Origin: Rubricoccus sp038746605
GTDB taxonomy: Bacteria; Bacteroidota; Rhodothermia; Rhodothermales; Rubricoccaceae
Length of the DNA stretch: 64,000 bases
NCBI GenBank assembly: GCA_038746605.1
Contig: JBCDKM010000007.1
Span: 1-64,000, forward strand
Direction of reading: 5' to 3'
Part shown: in pieces, positions 49,791-59,726 of the stretch
Numbering within the stretch: position 1 is the stretch's first letter
Layout: each line of letters opens with the position of its first letter
Notes under the pieces: model-generated
Seen by the model: the letters and a program-made list of their open reading frames with translations, nothing else
What the model was told of the DNA's origin: nothing
Database searches by the model: none
Program-made: the position numbers and the translations under genes

Positions 49791-52040
49791 CTACCGCACG
49801 ATGACCAGCGGTTGCGTTCGCACCCCCACCTCCGTCGTCAGCCGGACGATATAAAGGCCCGGTGATAGACGAATGGGGACGGCCAACGCATGGGACCCTG
49901 CCGACAGCAGACCCCGGTGGGCGAGCGCGACCTCGCGCCCCAGCAGATCCACGACGGAGACCACCATCTCCTGGGCATGCGGCAGCGCAACCTGAGCGGT
50001 CGCGTGGCGGGTCGCCGGGTTGGGGTGGACGCGGAGGGCCAGGCGATCCGGAGCGCCCGGCGCTTCGCCGGAGGCGACGGGGATCGCGCTCAGAAAGGAC
50101 AGGTCCGAGGGGTCGAGCGCGGCGACGTACCCATCGAAGGTGCCCGCGCTAGGCCCTGCGAGCGCCGCCTCGGTCATGCCGCCGACGAGGAGCGCGGCGC
50201 CGCTGAGCGCCGCGAAACCCCGGTCCTCGCCCCGCGTCCCGAACTGGACGCTCTCGCGAACGGTGAGGTCTGGCGCGAGTCGGACGGCCCACGCGTCGCC
50301 GGTCCGGCGGGACGGGTCTGCGTTGGGCGCGGCCGCGTCTCCGTAGGTGGTCCCGACGGCGTAGAGCGTCCCGTCGGGAGCCTGCTCCAGCTTCCGGAAC
50401 AGGTCAGACTGCGGCGTGCCGAGTTGCACGAACGTTGGATTGCGGAGGTCGGCGTCGAAGCGCACGACGTACGCGTCGCCATCACCTCGCGGCGACTCTC
50501 CGAGGGCGCCAGTGGTGTAGCCTGCTGCATAGAGGGCCCCGTCCGTGCCGATGACGTTGTCCAGCACCCAGTCGGCCTCCGTCCCGGGGCTGTCTACCGA
50601 CGCGAACGCTATGCGCCTCGGGGTCGCCGTCTCGATTCCCTCGTAGAGGCTCAGGAACCCGGCCGCGCCGCCCCGGCTCATGTACCAGCCGCCCGCGAGC
50701 AGCCGCGCCGGTCGGTCGCCCGAGGCGGGTGCGTAGGAGAGGCCGCCCCACGCCTCGCTGACGAAGACCGACGCCGCGTCCGGCGCCTCGACGATGCGCC
50801 ACACGTTCGCGAGAGTGCCCGCCTCGTGCTTCGCGACGAGGTAGTCGGGGTCCGTGCCCGGGCTCTCCAGCGAGGAGCCTGCGCCGCTGAGGTAGAGGCC
50901 TCCCGCATCGTCCAGCGTTACGTTGCCGTAGCCGTCGAGGCCAGGTGTCCCGTACTGGTCGCTCGCGACGAGGGCGCCAGTCCCGAGGTCCAGCTTGAGG
51001 AGGATGGCGTCCCACCGTCCTGCGCTCTCGAAGCCGGGCAATGCGCCCAGCGTGCGGCCTGCGACGTACAGGTACTGGTCGTCGGCCACCGCGTCGAAGA
51101 GGAGTGTGCCGTTGGAAACGGGCAGCTCGTACGTCCACCCTCGCGAGCCGTCCGGGCGGACCTGGGCCACGAACGCGGTGTTCTCAGCGTCGAGCGTTCC
51201 TCCCAGGCTCCCGTCCGAGGCCCCGAGGAGGTAGGCGTTTCCTCGCTCGTCTAGTGCTACCCCTCCTACGATCTCCTTCCCGGCCGTCCCGACCTATGCC
51301 AGCGCGCCCGGGACAGCGGCCGCCTCGGGGAACGCCTCGGCGTAGCTCACGTGGATGCCCGGCGTGAGGGTGAGCCGCTCACTCGCATTGCAGAGCACCA
51401 GGCTGTTCCGGGGCGGGGTACCGCTGACGGTGCTCCCGAGGACATCGCACGGCCAGACGAACGCGATGAGATCGATCCCTCCGTCGGCCGTGTAAAAGAG
51501 GTAATGGCCTTCGGTCTGGACCCCGTCGGCGTCCGCGAAGTAGCGGAGGCGGTAGTCCTCCGGCCCTCCGTGGAGTTGGAGCATCGGTGCGTTGTAGTCC
51601 ACGTTCTGGAGGACGGCGTAGTCGTCGTCTTCCCCGTTCGCGCCACGCCGGAAAAAGACCGTCTCGGCCGTCCCCAGGATTACACGGTCGCCCACGGGCC
51701 CGCTGTAGGCGGCTTCCAGGTCCAGGTTGTTGACCCCCCGCACGAGCACGACCCGGTCGGCCCCCGGAACTGGTCGGCTCGGGTCCACGGGCATGAACGT
51801 GTCATACCCGTTCGTCTCGCCCTCGATGTAGCTCGTGTCGAAGAGCGTTTATTCGAGGTCGTTGTACGGCGTGCCGGAGGCGAACGTGAAGGCGCTGGGC
51901 GGAACGAACGTGCCGAGAAGGTCCGCTGACTCGCGCGGCATCTCGGGGAACGCGCGCGCGGCGTCGAGGAGGTCGGCCTCGGACTGCGCGAGAGCCGGGG
52001 TGGACAGGAGGAGCGCGACGAGGGGAAGCGTGCGGAGCAT
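49791..52040 (-). pseudogene. T9SS-exported beta-propeller protein interrupted by two in-frame stops
   Basis: One frame encodes a whole secreted protein broken only by TAA at 51849-51851 and TAG at 51294-51296. From ATG 52040: signal peptide ending ALAQ, then PSAFTFASGTPYNDLE-stop-TLFDTSYIEGETNGYDTF, a second segment to PGALA-stop-VGTAGKEIVGGVALDERGNAYLLGAS, then propeller repeats and a T9SS C-terminal sorting domain (HPNPATRHATAQVAL, VVDLLGREVAL, LSPGLYIVRL). Sequence on both sides of each stop fits the same protein, with no frameshift. Either a recent pseudogene or stop readthrough. About 749 residues if read through. Confidence 0.7.
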
Positions 52041-52134
52041 GGCGGCGACGGGGGTGAACGGTTCCAATCTCCACTGAGCGGGGATCGGCCTTCGCGGCGT
52101 CCGCGTCGCCGAAGTCTGGCGATCCTGTCACGGC

Positions 52135-52168
52135 CCGCCTCGGTGCCTCCGCGGGGGCACCGAGGCCG
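52135..52168. repeat. GCCTCGG palindrome, long-loop copy (16-nt spacer)
   Basis: Arms CCGCCTCGG and CCGAGGCCG, spacer with TCCGCG at positions 5-10. Lies between divergent genes, so not after a stop codon. Confidence 0.75.
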
Positions 52169-52262
52169 ACAGAGCCAGGAACTCGAGACGGCTCGGTTCG
52201 CCCGACCGAGTCGGGGTATTCTCACGCCATACCACACGTCGCCGGTCACACGAGAGCCTGAG

Positions 52263-53375
52263 ATGTCCCGCGCCGTCTTCGCCAACCCACGAGCACGCTT
52301 TCTGCGGGCGATGATCTCGCTCGTCGCGGGGTGGTCCGTGATTGCTCTCGTGGCGGGGATTCTGGCAACCCCCAACAGCACCTCGCGCGAGGTGATCTAC
52401 CTCGTCTGTGTACCCTTTGGGCTCGTGATGGGGACGGCCAGCGCGTGGTTTGAACTCGTGGCGTTGCCGCGCGACGGTGCTGGGCTTTCTCCGGGCTGGG
52501 TCATCGCGCTGCGGACGCTCTTCTACTCCGGGATTGCAGCCGTAGCCGCGGTCGTCGTGTCGATCCTCGGCAATGCGGTGGTAGAGCAGAGGAGCCTCGG
52601 TGCCGTGATGAGCGATGCCGATTTCTGGGCCTTCTTCCAGGGACGGGCATTCGTCCTCTCCCTCGCGGGATTCGTCGTCGCGGCGTTCCTGATCAACTTC
52701 GTGCGGCAGATTCGCCTGATGCTGGGGCCGGGGACCCTCGGTGCTCTCCTCATTGGGCGCTACCGGCTTCCGGTTCCCGAGCAGCGCGCCTTTCTCTTTC
52801 TGGACCTCACCGGCTCGACAGGCCTCGCGCAGCGGCTCGGGCCGGAGCGATTCAATGCGTTCAAAAACGATTACTTCCGCGATGTGGTGGAGCCGATCCT
52901 CGTCACGGGCGGTCAGATCTACCAGTACGTCGGCGATGAGGTCGTGGTCACCTGGAAGGTGCGCGAGGGAAGTCTGGCGCGAAGCCCCGTGGAGATGTTC
53001 CTCCGCCTCGACGAGGTGATCCAGAAACGCACGCCGTACTACATGGCGACGTACGGGGAGGTGCCGCTCTACAAGGGCGGGCTCCACGTGGGCAACGTCG
53101 TGACCTCTGAGATCGGGGAGCTTAAGAAGGACATCGTCTACTCCGGGGACACGGTGAACGTGGCGGCTCGGATCGAAGGGCAGTGCCACGCACAGGGCGC
53201 ACGGCTGCTGTCGAGCCAAGAGGCGCTGGAGTTGGCGCCCCTCCCGGAGGGCGTGGAGCCGGAGGAGGTGGGAGCCATCGACCTCCGAGGTCGCAGTGGG
53301 GCCGTGAGGCTCTTCCGCGTCGTTCCTGATCCCCTGTTCCTCCAGGCCTCAGACCGTCTCGCCGCCACATCCTAG
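52263..53375 (+). CDS. Membrane-bound class III nucleotidyl cyclase
   Basis: Predicted 370 residues. About four membrane helices within 15-145, then a cyclase homology domain about 175-345: RAFLFLDLTGSTGLAQRL with metal Asp181, YQYVGDEVVVTW with metal Asp225, and IVYSGDTVNVAARIE with transition-state Asn299 and Arg303. All catalytic residues are present, so it is probably active, making cAMP or cGMP. ATG 52263 precedes the first helix; the upstream frame only includes the palindrome. It is followed closely by the patatin gene. Confidence 0.85.
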   Translation: MSRAVFANPRARFLRAMISLVAGWSVIALVAGILATPNSTSREVIYLVCVPFGLVMGTASAWFELVALPRDGAGLSPGWVIALRTLFYSGIAAVAAVVVSILGNAVVEQRSLGAVMSDADFWAFFQGRAFVLSLAGFVVAAFLINFVRQIRLMLGPGTLGALLIGRYRLPVPEQRAFLFLDLTGSTGLAQRLGPERFNAFKNDYFRDVVEPILVTGGQIYQYVGDEVVVTWKVREGSLARSPVEMFLRLDEVIQKRTPYYMATYGEVPLYKGGLHVGNVVTSEIGELKKDIVYSGDTVNVAARIEGQCHAQGARLLSSQEALELAPLPEGVEPEEVGAIDLRGRSGAVRLFRVVPDPLFLQASDRLAATS

Positions 53376-53408
53376 GGACGCTCTGTCCGTACTGCTCTCC
53401 TCTCTCCG

Positions 53409-55583
53409 ATGACGCGTCTCGCCGCTTTCCTCGTTTTTCTGGTCGTGCTGGTACCCTCTGGGGCGGGTCAGGCGGTGACGGACTCGAACCGCCCAACTGT
53501 GGGACTGGTCCTCTCGGGGGGCTCCGCGAAGGGCATCGCGCACATCGGAGCCATTCGTGAGTTGGAGGCCGCTGGTCTTCCGGTGGACGTGGTTACGGGT
53601 ACCAGCATGGGCTCTATCGTGGGCGCGCTCTATGCGCTGGGGTACACGACGGACGAGATGGAAGCCATCGTGACCTCGCGCGACTGGCCCTCACTCTTCA
53701 CCGACGCTGTAGACCGGCGCGACCAGGAGGTGATCGGGCGAGTCCGCGAGGTGGGCACACTGGTGTCGCTTCCCGTCGAGGGAACGTCGGTCGCGTTGCC
53801 CTCGGGACTTGTAGCAGGACAAGACATCCTGGCGCTCTTCTCGGAGCTGATGTGGCCTGCACGTGGCATCCGGGACTTTCGCACCCTCCCGCGCCCCTTC
53901 GCGGCCGTCGTGGTGGACGCAGAGACGGGCGACGGGGTGCGGGTCGAGGAGGGATCGCTGGCGTTGGCCGTGCGTGCGTCCATGTCGCTGCCGTCCCTCT
54001 TCGAGCCGGTCGAGCTCAACGGGCGGCGCGTGATCGACGGCGGCTACGTTCGCAACCTCCCTGCCGAAGACGCCCTCGCGCTCGGCGCTGATGTGCTGGT
54101 CTGCGTCGATGTCTCCGCCAGCGACACAACGGCTGCTGATCGTTCCCCGACCTTTCTCGATGTGATGGTGGATGCGACGTTCTACAACGCCAACCGCGTT
54201 CTCGTGGAGCAGCGCGCGCTCTGCGATGTGATCGTAGATCCCGACGTGAACGGTCTCTCTGCGTTCGCCTTCGAACAGGGAGCGGCCTGGATCGAACGCG
54301 GGGCCGCAGCCACTCGCAGTCAGCGCCCAGCACTGGACTCGCTGGTGACAGCCCTCGGGAATCCGGGTCTCTCGCCACCTCCGAGACCGACCATCGCGCC
54401 TGCACTCATTTCAAACGTCGAGATCCGTGGCGTGGAGGGAGCGGCAGCACGGCTGGCCCAGCAACGCCTCGACCGAGAGCTGGATGGGCAGATGGTCACC
54501 CCGGAAGACCTCTCCCGTCTGATGGAGGTGCTGCACGCTACCGGTGCCTTCGATCTCGTGACCTACCGCCTCGATCCCGTCGGTGATGGCACGGAGCGGC
54601 TCACGATTCTCGCACGGCCGTCGTCTGGCGACCGCCTCGGCATCGGCTTCCGCTACGACACTGTGGACGATGCTGCGTTGCTGTTCACTCTCACGCTCCG
54701 AGATCGTCTCCTGTTTGGCAGCAACGCGGATCTGTTGTTCCGTCTCGGGCGGCAGACACAGATTCAGGGGCGCTACCTCGCCCGCCTCGGTCTGGAATCG
54801 GCCTGGACGGTCGTTGGTCAGGCGGGCTACGTCACCTTGCCCTTCCAGTTCTTCGCAGGCAACGACCGCGCGATCGCAGCAGGCAACATCGAGTCGATCT
54901 CCGGGCGCATCTACGCAGGCCCGACGCTTTTCAGCGCAGTCATCACCGGAGTCGGGCCGAGCGTGACCATGACTCGCGGCACTCCCGAGATCGGCGCGGA
55001 TTCTCTGGAGAGCGCCACCATCCGATACGCGGCCCTCGAAGCGTTTGCCATCGCGGACACGCGGGACGAAGTCGCGTTTCCCACGCGAGGATGGCAGGTG
55101 ATTCTGTCTGCTGATTGGGGACCGGGCATCGGCAGTCGCTTCCAGCGCCTTGGAGGCCAGGTAGAGGGATCGTTGCCTGTTACCTCCGGCCTGACCGCAC
55201 GGGTATCGGCCGTACTCGTGCGAGGCTGGGACGAGGTGCCCTTCAACCGGCTCGCCACCGTTGGTGGGCCTGTAACCCCCCAGGCTCTGCCTCCCTCGTT
55301 CTTTCCGCTCTATGGAGCGGAACTGGGAGAGTTCATCGGTCCGGCCGGTCAGACGGCCTCCCTGGGATTCCAGGCCGAGGTGCGCCCCAACGTCTTCGCG
55401 ACCCTCACGGCCGATGTGGGGCGCGCGGGCCCGGAGCTGTCCTGGAACCCGGACGACTTCCGCTTCGGCTACGGGCTCTCGCTCGGCGCTGCGACGCCAC
55501 TGGGACCCGCCGAGGTGCTGGTGAGCGGTGAGGCCTTCACCGGACGCCCCATCGTGACGGCGCAACTGGGTCGTCGCTTCTGA
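53409..55583 (+). CDS. Patatin-like phospholipase fused to outer-membrane beta-barrel (PlpD-like)
   Basis: Predicted 724 residues: signal peptide 1-20; patatin domain about 28-300 with oxyanion GGSAKGI, nucleophile GTSMG (Ser66) and DGG (VIDGGYVRN); a POTRA-like segment about 325-400 (ISNVEIRGVEGAA); and a C-terminal barrel ending AQLGRRF. This is the type-V-like PlpD/patatin-barrel arrangement, in which the lipase is carried to the cell surface. 33 nt downstream of the cyclase gene, so possibly co-transcribed. Confidence 0.88.
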   Translation: MTRLAAFLVFLVVLVPSGAGQAVTDSNRPTVGLVLSGGSAKGIAHIGAIRELEAAGLPVDVVTGTSMGSIVGALYALGYTTDEMEAIVTSRDWPSLFTDAVDRRDQEVIGRVREVGTLVSLPVEGTSVALPSGLVAGQDILALFSELMWPARGIRDFRTLPRPFAAVVVDAETGDGVRVEEGSLALAVRASMSLPSLFEPVELNGRRVIDGGYVRNLPAEDALALGADVLVCVDVSASDTTAADRSPTFLDVMVDATFYNANRVLVEQRALCDVIVDPDVNGLSAFAFEQGAAWIERGAAATRSQRPALDSLVTALGNPGLSPPPRPTIAPALISNVEIRGVEGAAARLAQQRLDRELDGQMVTPEDLSRLMEVLHATGAFDLVTYRLDPVGDGTERLTILARPSSGDRLGIGFRYDTVDDAALLFTLTLRDRLLFGSNADLLFRLGRQTQIQGRYLARLGLESAWTVVGQAGYVTLPFQFFAGNDRAIAAGNIESISGRIYAGPTLFSAVITGVGPSVTMTRGTPEIGADSLESATIRYAALEAFAIADTRDEVAFPTRGWQVILSADWGPGIGSRFQRLGGQVEGSLPVTSGLTARVSAVLVRGWDEVPFNRLATVGGPVTPQALPPSFFPLYGAELGEFIGPAGQTASLGFQAEVRPNVFATLTADVGRAGPELSWNPDDFRFGYGLSLGAATPLGPAEVLVSGEAFTGRPIVTAQLGRRF

Positions 55584-55606
55584 TTCTTCGATAGCCCCCA
55601 CTTCCC

Positions 55607-56380
55607 ATGTCCCAGAAACTCCACAACGCCACTGCGCTTTACCTCGACGGCATCCGCGATGGTAACGCCCGTGAGGCCGTCACCCGCTACACCGGCGACC
55701 GCTACACGCAGCATTCCACGGGCGTCCGCGACGGTGTGGAGGGGTTCGTGGAGTTCTTCGAGCCGTTCATCGCGCGAAACCCCGTGCGGGACATCCAGAT
55801 CGTGCGTGGCCTTGAGGACGGACGCTACGTCTTTGTCCACGCCTATCAGAGCCTCAACCACGGCGAGGCGGAGTGGGTGACGACGGACTTCTTCGATACC
55901 GATGAGAACGACAAAATCATCGAGCACTGGGACGTGATCGCGCCGTACACCGCCAAGACACCGTCCGGCCGAACGTCCGTGGACGGCCCGACGGAGATCA
56001 CCGACCTCGACAAGACCGAGTTCAACAAGGCACTCGTCCGCGCGATGATTGAGGAGATGCTGATGCCAGACGGCGATGTCTCGAAGGCGTCCGGCTACAT
56101 CGTAGAGGACCTCATCCAACACAGCGCCGAGATCCCCGACGGGCGCGAGGCCTTCGTCACCTTTCACCGCGAGTCTGAGTCGCCACGACGCATCCACGAG
56201 ATCGTGCTGCTCGTCGGCCAGGGCAACATCGTCGCGACGCTCTGCCGCGCGATGTGGGGCGACCAAGAGATGGCGCAGGTGGACCTCTTCCGTCTGGCGG
56301 ACGGCCGGATCGTGGAGCACTGGGAGAATGCCGAGCCGGTGCCGCCGCGCGAGGAGTGGGCCAACAGTGGCAAGTTCTGA
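55607..56380 (+). CDS. Two-domain SnoaL/NTF2-like protein
   Basis: Predicted 257 residues made of two similar SnoaL-like units: ALYLDGIRDGNAREAVTRYTGDRYTQHSTGVRDGVEGFVEFFEPF, ending with KIIEHWDVI; and EEMLMPDGDVSKASGYIVEDLIQHSAEIPDGREAFVTFH, ending with RIVEHWENA. The fold is used by isomerases, hydratases and binding proteins, and the substrate is unknown. 24 nt downstream of the patatin gene; convergent with ybjQ. Confidence 0.8.
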   Translation: MSQKLHNATALYLDGIRDGNAREAVTRYTGDRYTQHSTGVRDGVEGFVEFFEPFIARNPVRDIQIVRGLEDGRYVFVHAYQSLNHGEAEWVTTDFFDTDENDKIIEHWDVIAPYTAKTPSGRTSVDGPTEITDLDKTEFNKALVRAMIEEMLMPDGDVSKASGYIVEDLIQHSAEIPDGREAFVTFHRESESPRRIHEIVLLVGQGNIVATLCRAMWGDQEMAQVDLFRLADGRIVEHWENAEPVPPREEWANSGKF

Positions 56381-56385
56381 TCCCT

Positions 56386-56405
56386 CCGCCTCGGGACCGA
56401 GGCGG
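56386..56405. repeat. GCCTCGG palindrome, short-loop copy (centre GA)
   Basis: Perfect arms, 6 nt after the SnoaL gene stop and 7 nt from the convergent ybjQ stop: terminator-like position for both. Confidence 0.85.
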
Positions 56406-56411
56406 GGAGGG

Positions 56412-56738
56412 TCACATCTCCAGCCGGACGGCCGTGCCGTAGGCCAGCATCTCCGCCATGCCCTGCCCTACTTGGCTGGTGGTGAACCGCACGTTGATGA
56501 CGGCGTCCCCGCCCACGTCGATGGCATCCTGCATCATGCGGTCCAGCGCCTGATCACGCGCGTCGCGTAGCATCTCGGTGTACCCGCGAATCTCGCCGCC
56601 GACGACGGACTTCAGACCAGCCATAATGTCGCGCCCGACATGCTTGGCGCGGACCGTGTTGCCGTAGACCACGTCCAGGTGCTCGGTGATCGTTTGCCCG
56701 GGGATGTGGTCGGCGGAGGTGATGGGAATGAGCGGCAT
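56412..56738 (-). CDS. YbjQ-family (UPF0145) protein
   Basis: Predicted 108 residues. ITSADHIPGQTITEHLDVVYGNTVRAKHVGRDIMAGLKSVVGGEIRGYTEML and ALDRMMQDAIDVGGDAVINVRFTTSQV are the family blocks; the usual C-terminal YGTAV is present. Function unknown (formerly called a heavy-metal-binding domain). Lies 4 nt downstream of the pepE ATG-to-stop unit in the same direction, so probably co-transcribed. Confidence 0.9.
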   Translation of the reverse strand: MPLIPITSADHIPGQTITEHLDVVYGNTVRAKHVGRDIMAGLKSVVGGEIRGYTEMLRDARDQALDRMMQDAIDVGGDAVINVRFTTSQVGQGMAEMLAYGTAVRLEM

Positions 56739-56742
56739 GGTG

Positions 56743-57441
56743 TCAGAGAATGTGGAGAAGGTCGGCCGCTTGTACGTCGCGCCCCTGTGGGGTTGCGTGG
56801 TCTAGGATCACGGCGGTCTCGGCACCGAGCAGGGTCATTCCGGTGTCGGCGATGCGGAGCGCGGTACCCTCCGGGAGCCCGACCACAGCCGCCTCGAGGT
56901 TGGCGGCGACGAACTCGGCGAGCCGCTCGCGCCGCGTCTCGCCGCGATGCCCCGGTGGATGAGCATCGGTAAAGTGGGGGTTGATCTGGAACGGCACGAG
57001 ACCGAGTGCCTCGAAGGTCGGCGGCTCGACGATGGGCATGTCGTTCGTGGTACGAATCGTCGGCCCCGCGAGGTTGGCGCCCGCACTCCATCCGACGTAC
57101 GGCACGCCGCCGCGCACGCGCTGGCGGATGAGTTCAACGAGTCCCACACGGTAGGTCTCGCGGAGCAACTGAAAGGTGTTGCCGCCGCCCACGAGGGCAG
57201 CATCGGCCCGGCTCACGAGGCCCGTCGGGTTGTCCACCTCGTGCACGCTCACGATCTCGACGGGAACGTCCTCCAGCGCCTCGCGGACGCGAGTGGTGTA
57301 CTCATCCCAGGAGGTCGTCACGCCCGCGTACGGCAAGAACGCGACGCGCTCGGCGCCGTGAAGCGTCTCGCGGATCCAGGGCAGCGCGTGCGTGAGATAG
57401 CCCGCGTCCGAGGAGGAGTTGGAGAGGAGCAGCAGGTTCAT
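56743..57441 (-). CDS. pepE: Dipeptidase E (alpha-aspartyl dipeptidase, S51 family)
   Basis: Predicted 232 residues. VGGGNTFQLLRE, YVGWSAGANLAGPTIRTTNDMPIVEPP with nucleophile Ser in GWSAGA, and INPHFTDAHPPGHRGETRRERL with the catalytic His: the S51 set. It cleaves N-terminal Asp-X dipeptides in the cytoplasm. ATG 57441 chosen because LLLLSNSSSDAGYL begins the fold; the upstream frame is a shadow. Confidence 0.9.
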   Translation of the reverse strand: MNLLLLSNSSSDAGYLTHALPWIRETLHGAERVAFLPYAGVTTSWDEYTTRVREALEDVPVEIVSVHEVDNPTGLVSRADAALVGGGNTFQLLRETYRVGLVELIRQRVRGGVPYVGWSAGANLAGPTIRTTNDMPIVEPPTFEALGLVPFQINPHFTDAHPPGHRGETRRERLAEFVAANLEAAVVGLPEGTALRIADTGMTLLGAETAVILDHATPQGRDVQAADLLHIL

Positions 57442-57487
57442 GTTGTGGGTTCCTCGTTCCGGGGCTGACGTGGGCTCCAACCCGGAA

Positions 57488-58750
57488 CTACAGCCTGCGG
57501 ATGCGGACGGTCTCGATGCGCGAGGGCGTCGCCTTGAGGACGGTGAAGCGGTAGCCATCGAGGTCGAAGGCTTCGTGTTCCTCCGGGACGGTCCCGAGGC
57601 GGGCGAGGAGATAGCCCGCGATGGTCTCGTAGTCGCCCTCGGGCAACTCGATCTCCGTCTCCGCTACGAGGTCGTCCACCTCGACGCGGCCGTGGACCAA
57701 CCAGACACCCGGCTCGGCCTCGCGGATAGGCGCTGCCTCAGCGTCGTGCTCGTCGCGGATGTCGCCGAAGAGCTCTTCCAAGAGGTCCTCCAGCGTCACG
57801 ATTCCGGCCGTCCCGCCATACTCGTCCACGACGACCGCGAGCGTGGAGTGCGACGTCCTGACCTCGTCCTCGTCCCCCTGGAGGAAGGTGAAGAGCAGGT
57901 CCTTCGCGGGCTTGGACTCCGGCACCACGCGGACGCTTCGCGTGATCGCCGCGAGGTCGTCCGGGGCGTGAAAGAGGTCGTGCGCGAGCACCACCCCGAC
58001 GATCCGGTCGATGTTCTCGCGGTAGACCGGGAGGCGGCTGAAGCCCGTCTCAACGAACAGATCGCGCACCTCGGTCAGGCTGGCGGTCTCGTCCACGGCA
58101 CGGATCTCCGTCCGCGGCACCATCGAGTCCTTGACGCGAAGGCTGCGGAGTTCAAAAACGTTCGAGAGGATCTCGCTCTCCTCCTCATCCAGCTCGATCT
58201 GGCCCGTCTCGCGGCTCTCGCGGAGTACGATCTCGAAGTCGCGCCGGAGGAACTGCTGGACGGTGTCGCCCTCGGCGCCGAGGGCTTTGACGAACAAGCT
58301 GCTCGTCCATCCCGCCAGCTTGATGAGCGGCCAGAATACCCAGTACGTCAGCTTGAGCGGCCCGGCGAGCGAGAGCAGCACGCGGTCGGTCGGGTTGCGC
58401 AGGAGCGATTTGGGGATGACCTCGCCGAGGATGAGCACCAGCATCGCCGCGATGAGGGTCTGCGCGGAGAGCACGAGGCCGGGGGACTCGCCCAGCAGGT
58501 CCGTGAGCGGGCCTTCCAGCGCGAGGCTCATCAGCGTCGAGTAGACGATGAGCGCGATGTTGTTGCCGACGAGCGTCGTCGTGAGGAACGTGGCGGGGTC
58601 GGCGAGGAACTGACGGACGATCCGGCCGAGGCCTCCTGCGCGGCGTGCCCGCACCTCGGCCTTGAGCCGGTTCGCGGTCACGAACGCGATCTCGGAGCCC
58701 GAAAAGAACGCGCTCAGGCCCAGGAGGACGAGGATGGCGGCGAGGGTCAC
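57488..58750 (-). CDS. CNNM/CorC-type transporter (HlyC/CorC family) with CBS pair
   Basis: Predicted 420 residues. CNNM membrane domain about 1-165 (LGLSAFFSGSEIAFVTANRLK, VGNNIALIVYSTLMSLALE, LILGEVIPKSLLRNPTDRV), two CBS motifs about 200-325 (VKDSMVPRTEIRAVDETASLTEVRDLFVETGFSRLPVYREN and TLAVVVDEYGGTAGIVTLEDLLEELFGDIRDEHD), and the C-terminal transporter-associated domain. It probably extrudes or senses Mg2+ or another divalent cation. GTG 58750 start. Confidence 0.92.
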   Translation of the reverse strand: MTLAAILVLLGLSAFFSGSEIAFVTANRLKAEVRARRAGGLGRIVRQFLADPATFLTTTLVGNNIALIVYSTLMSLALEGPLTDLLGESPGLVLSAQTLIAAMLVLILGEVIPKSLLRNPTDRVLLSLAGPLKLTYWVFWPLIKLAGWTSSLFVKALGAEGDTVQQFLRRDFEIVLRESRETGQIELDEEESEILSNVFELRSLRVKDSMVPRTEIRAVDETASLTEVRDLFVETGFSRLPVYRENIDRIVGVVLAHDLFHAPDDLAAITRSVRVVPESKPAKDLLFTFLQGDEDEVRTSHSTLAVVVDEYGGTAGIVTLEDLLEELFGDIRDEHDAEAAPIREAEPGVWLVHGRVEVDDLVAETEIELPEGDYETIAGYLLARLGTVPEEHEAFDLDGYRFTVLKATPSRIETVRIRRL

Positions 58751-58879
58751 GGGCTAGTGGGAAGGAGCCAGTCTGGAGTGGGGGGCGGATAGAGTACGCA
58801 GAACGCTCGGTGTGCCGTGCCGCTCCAGGCCGATGAGATTCCGAACGGAAGCCTGCTACTGGCCACGGGCTCGTGCCTC

Positions 58880-59662
58880 CTACCTCCCCTGAAACTCCGG
58901 CTTCTCGCGGTTCAGGAACGCACCGACGCCCTCCGCAAAGTCCTCCGTCGCGACACACTGGCCGAAGAGAGCGGCTTCCTGCGCGAGGCCCTGCGGGAGG
59001 GGGAGATCGGCCGCGCGAAGCGCCTGAAGGCTCATCGCCACCGCCACCGGAGCCTTACTCGCGATGGTGGTCACGAACGTCTTCGCAACGCTGAGCAGTT
59101 CGCCCGCCTCGGCGACGCGATTGACGAGGCCGACACGCTCGGCGCGATCTGCTTTGATGCGGTCACCGGTGAGCAGCATCTCCGTCGCGATGCCGTGGCC
59201 CACGAGGCGCGGCAGACGCTGCGTCCCGCCGAAGCCCGCGATAAGGCCGAGGTTGACCTCGGGCTGCCCAAACTGTGCGTTCTGAGACGCCACGCGGAGG
59301 TGGCAGGCCATCGCCAGCTCGCAGCCGCCGCCGAGCGCGAACCCGTTCACCGCCGCCACCACCGGCTTCGGCATCGTCTCGATGGCATTGAAGACGGCCT
59401 GGCCGCGCAGCGCGAACCGATGCGCCTCCAGTGGCTCCATCCCGGCGAACTCGGAGATGTCCGCTCCGGCCGCGAATGCCTTCTCTCCCGCGCCCGTCAC
59501 GATCACGCCACGCACGGCTGGATCCGCCTTCGCGGCCCGCATCGCGTGACCCAACTCACCGACGAGCTGGCGGTTGAGCGCGTTCAGCGCATCGGGCCGG
59601 TTGAGGATGACGGTCGCGACGCCGTCGGCGTCCACGTCGTAGAGGAGGGTCTGGAAGTCCAT
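58880..59662 (-). CDS. Enoyl-CoA hydratase/isomerase family protein
   Basis: Predicted 260 residues. VIVTGAGEKAFAAGADISEF, VAAVNGFALGGGCELAMACHLRVAS (oxyanion Gly pair), NLGLIAGFGGTQRLPRLVG with the catalytic-type Glu region, and a C-terminal HAxLN-like end (FAEGVGAFLNREKPEFQG). Short-chain enoyl-CoA hydratase of the crotonase type for fatty-acid oxidation. Starts at ATG 59662, 65 nt after the coiled-coil gene. Confidence 0.9.
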   Translation of the reverse strand: MDFQTLLYDVDADGVATVILNRPDALNALNRQLVGELGHAMRAAKADPAVRGVIVTGAGEKAFAAGADISEFAGMEPLEAHRFALRGQAVFNAIETMPKPVVAAVNGFALGGGCELAMACHLRVASQNAQFGQPEVNLGLIAGFGGTQRLPRLVGHGIATEMLLTGDRIKADRAERVGLVNRVAEAGELLSVAKTFVTTIASKAPVAVAMSLQALRAADLPLPQGLAQEAALFGQCVATEDFAEGVGAFLNREKPEFQGR

Positions 59663-59700
59663 GAGGAAGGGGGCCAGTAGCAGACGGGAGACGACTGGCT

Positions 59701-59720
59701 CCGCCTCGGTGCCGAGGCGG
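59701..59720. repeat. GCCTCGG palindrome, short-loop copy (centre TG)
   Basis: Perfect copy 6 nt after the stop of the coiled-coil membrane gene (minus strand). Confidence 0.85.
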
Positions 59721-59726
59721 AGGAGG

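Noticed and set aside
52263..53375. Class III cyclase as the source of the STING ligand
   Set aside because: It is 24 kb away, unlinked, and class III enzymes make cAMP or cGMP, not cyclic dinucleotides.
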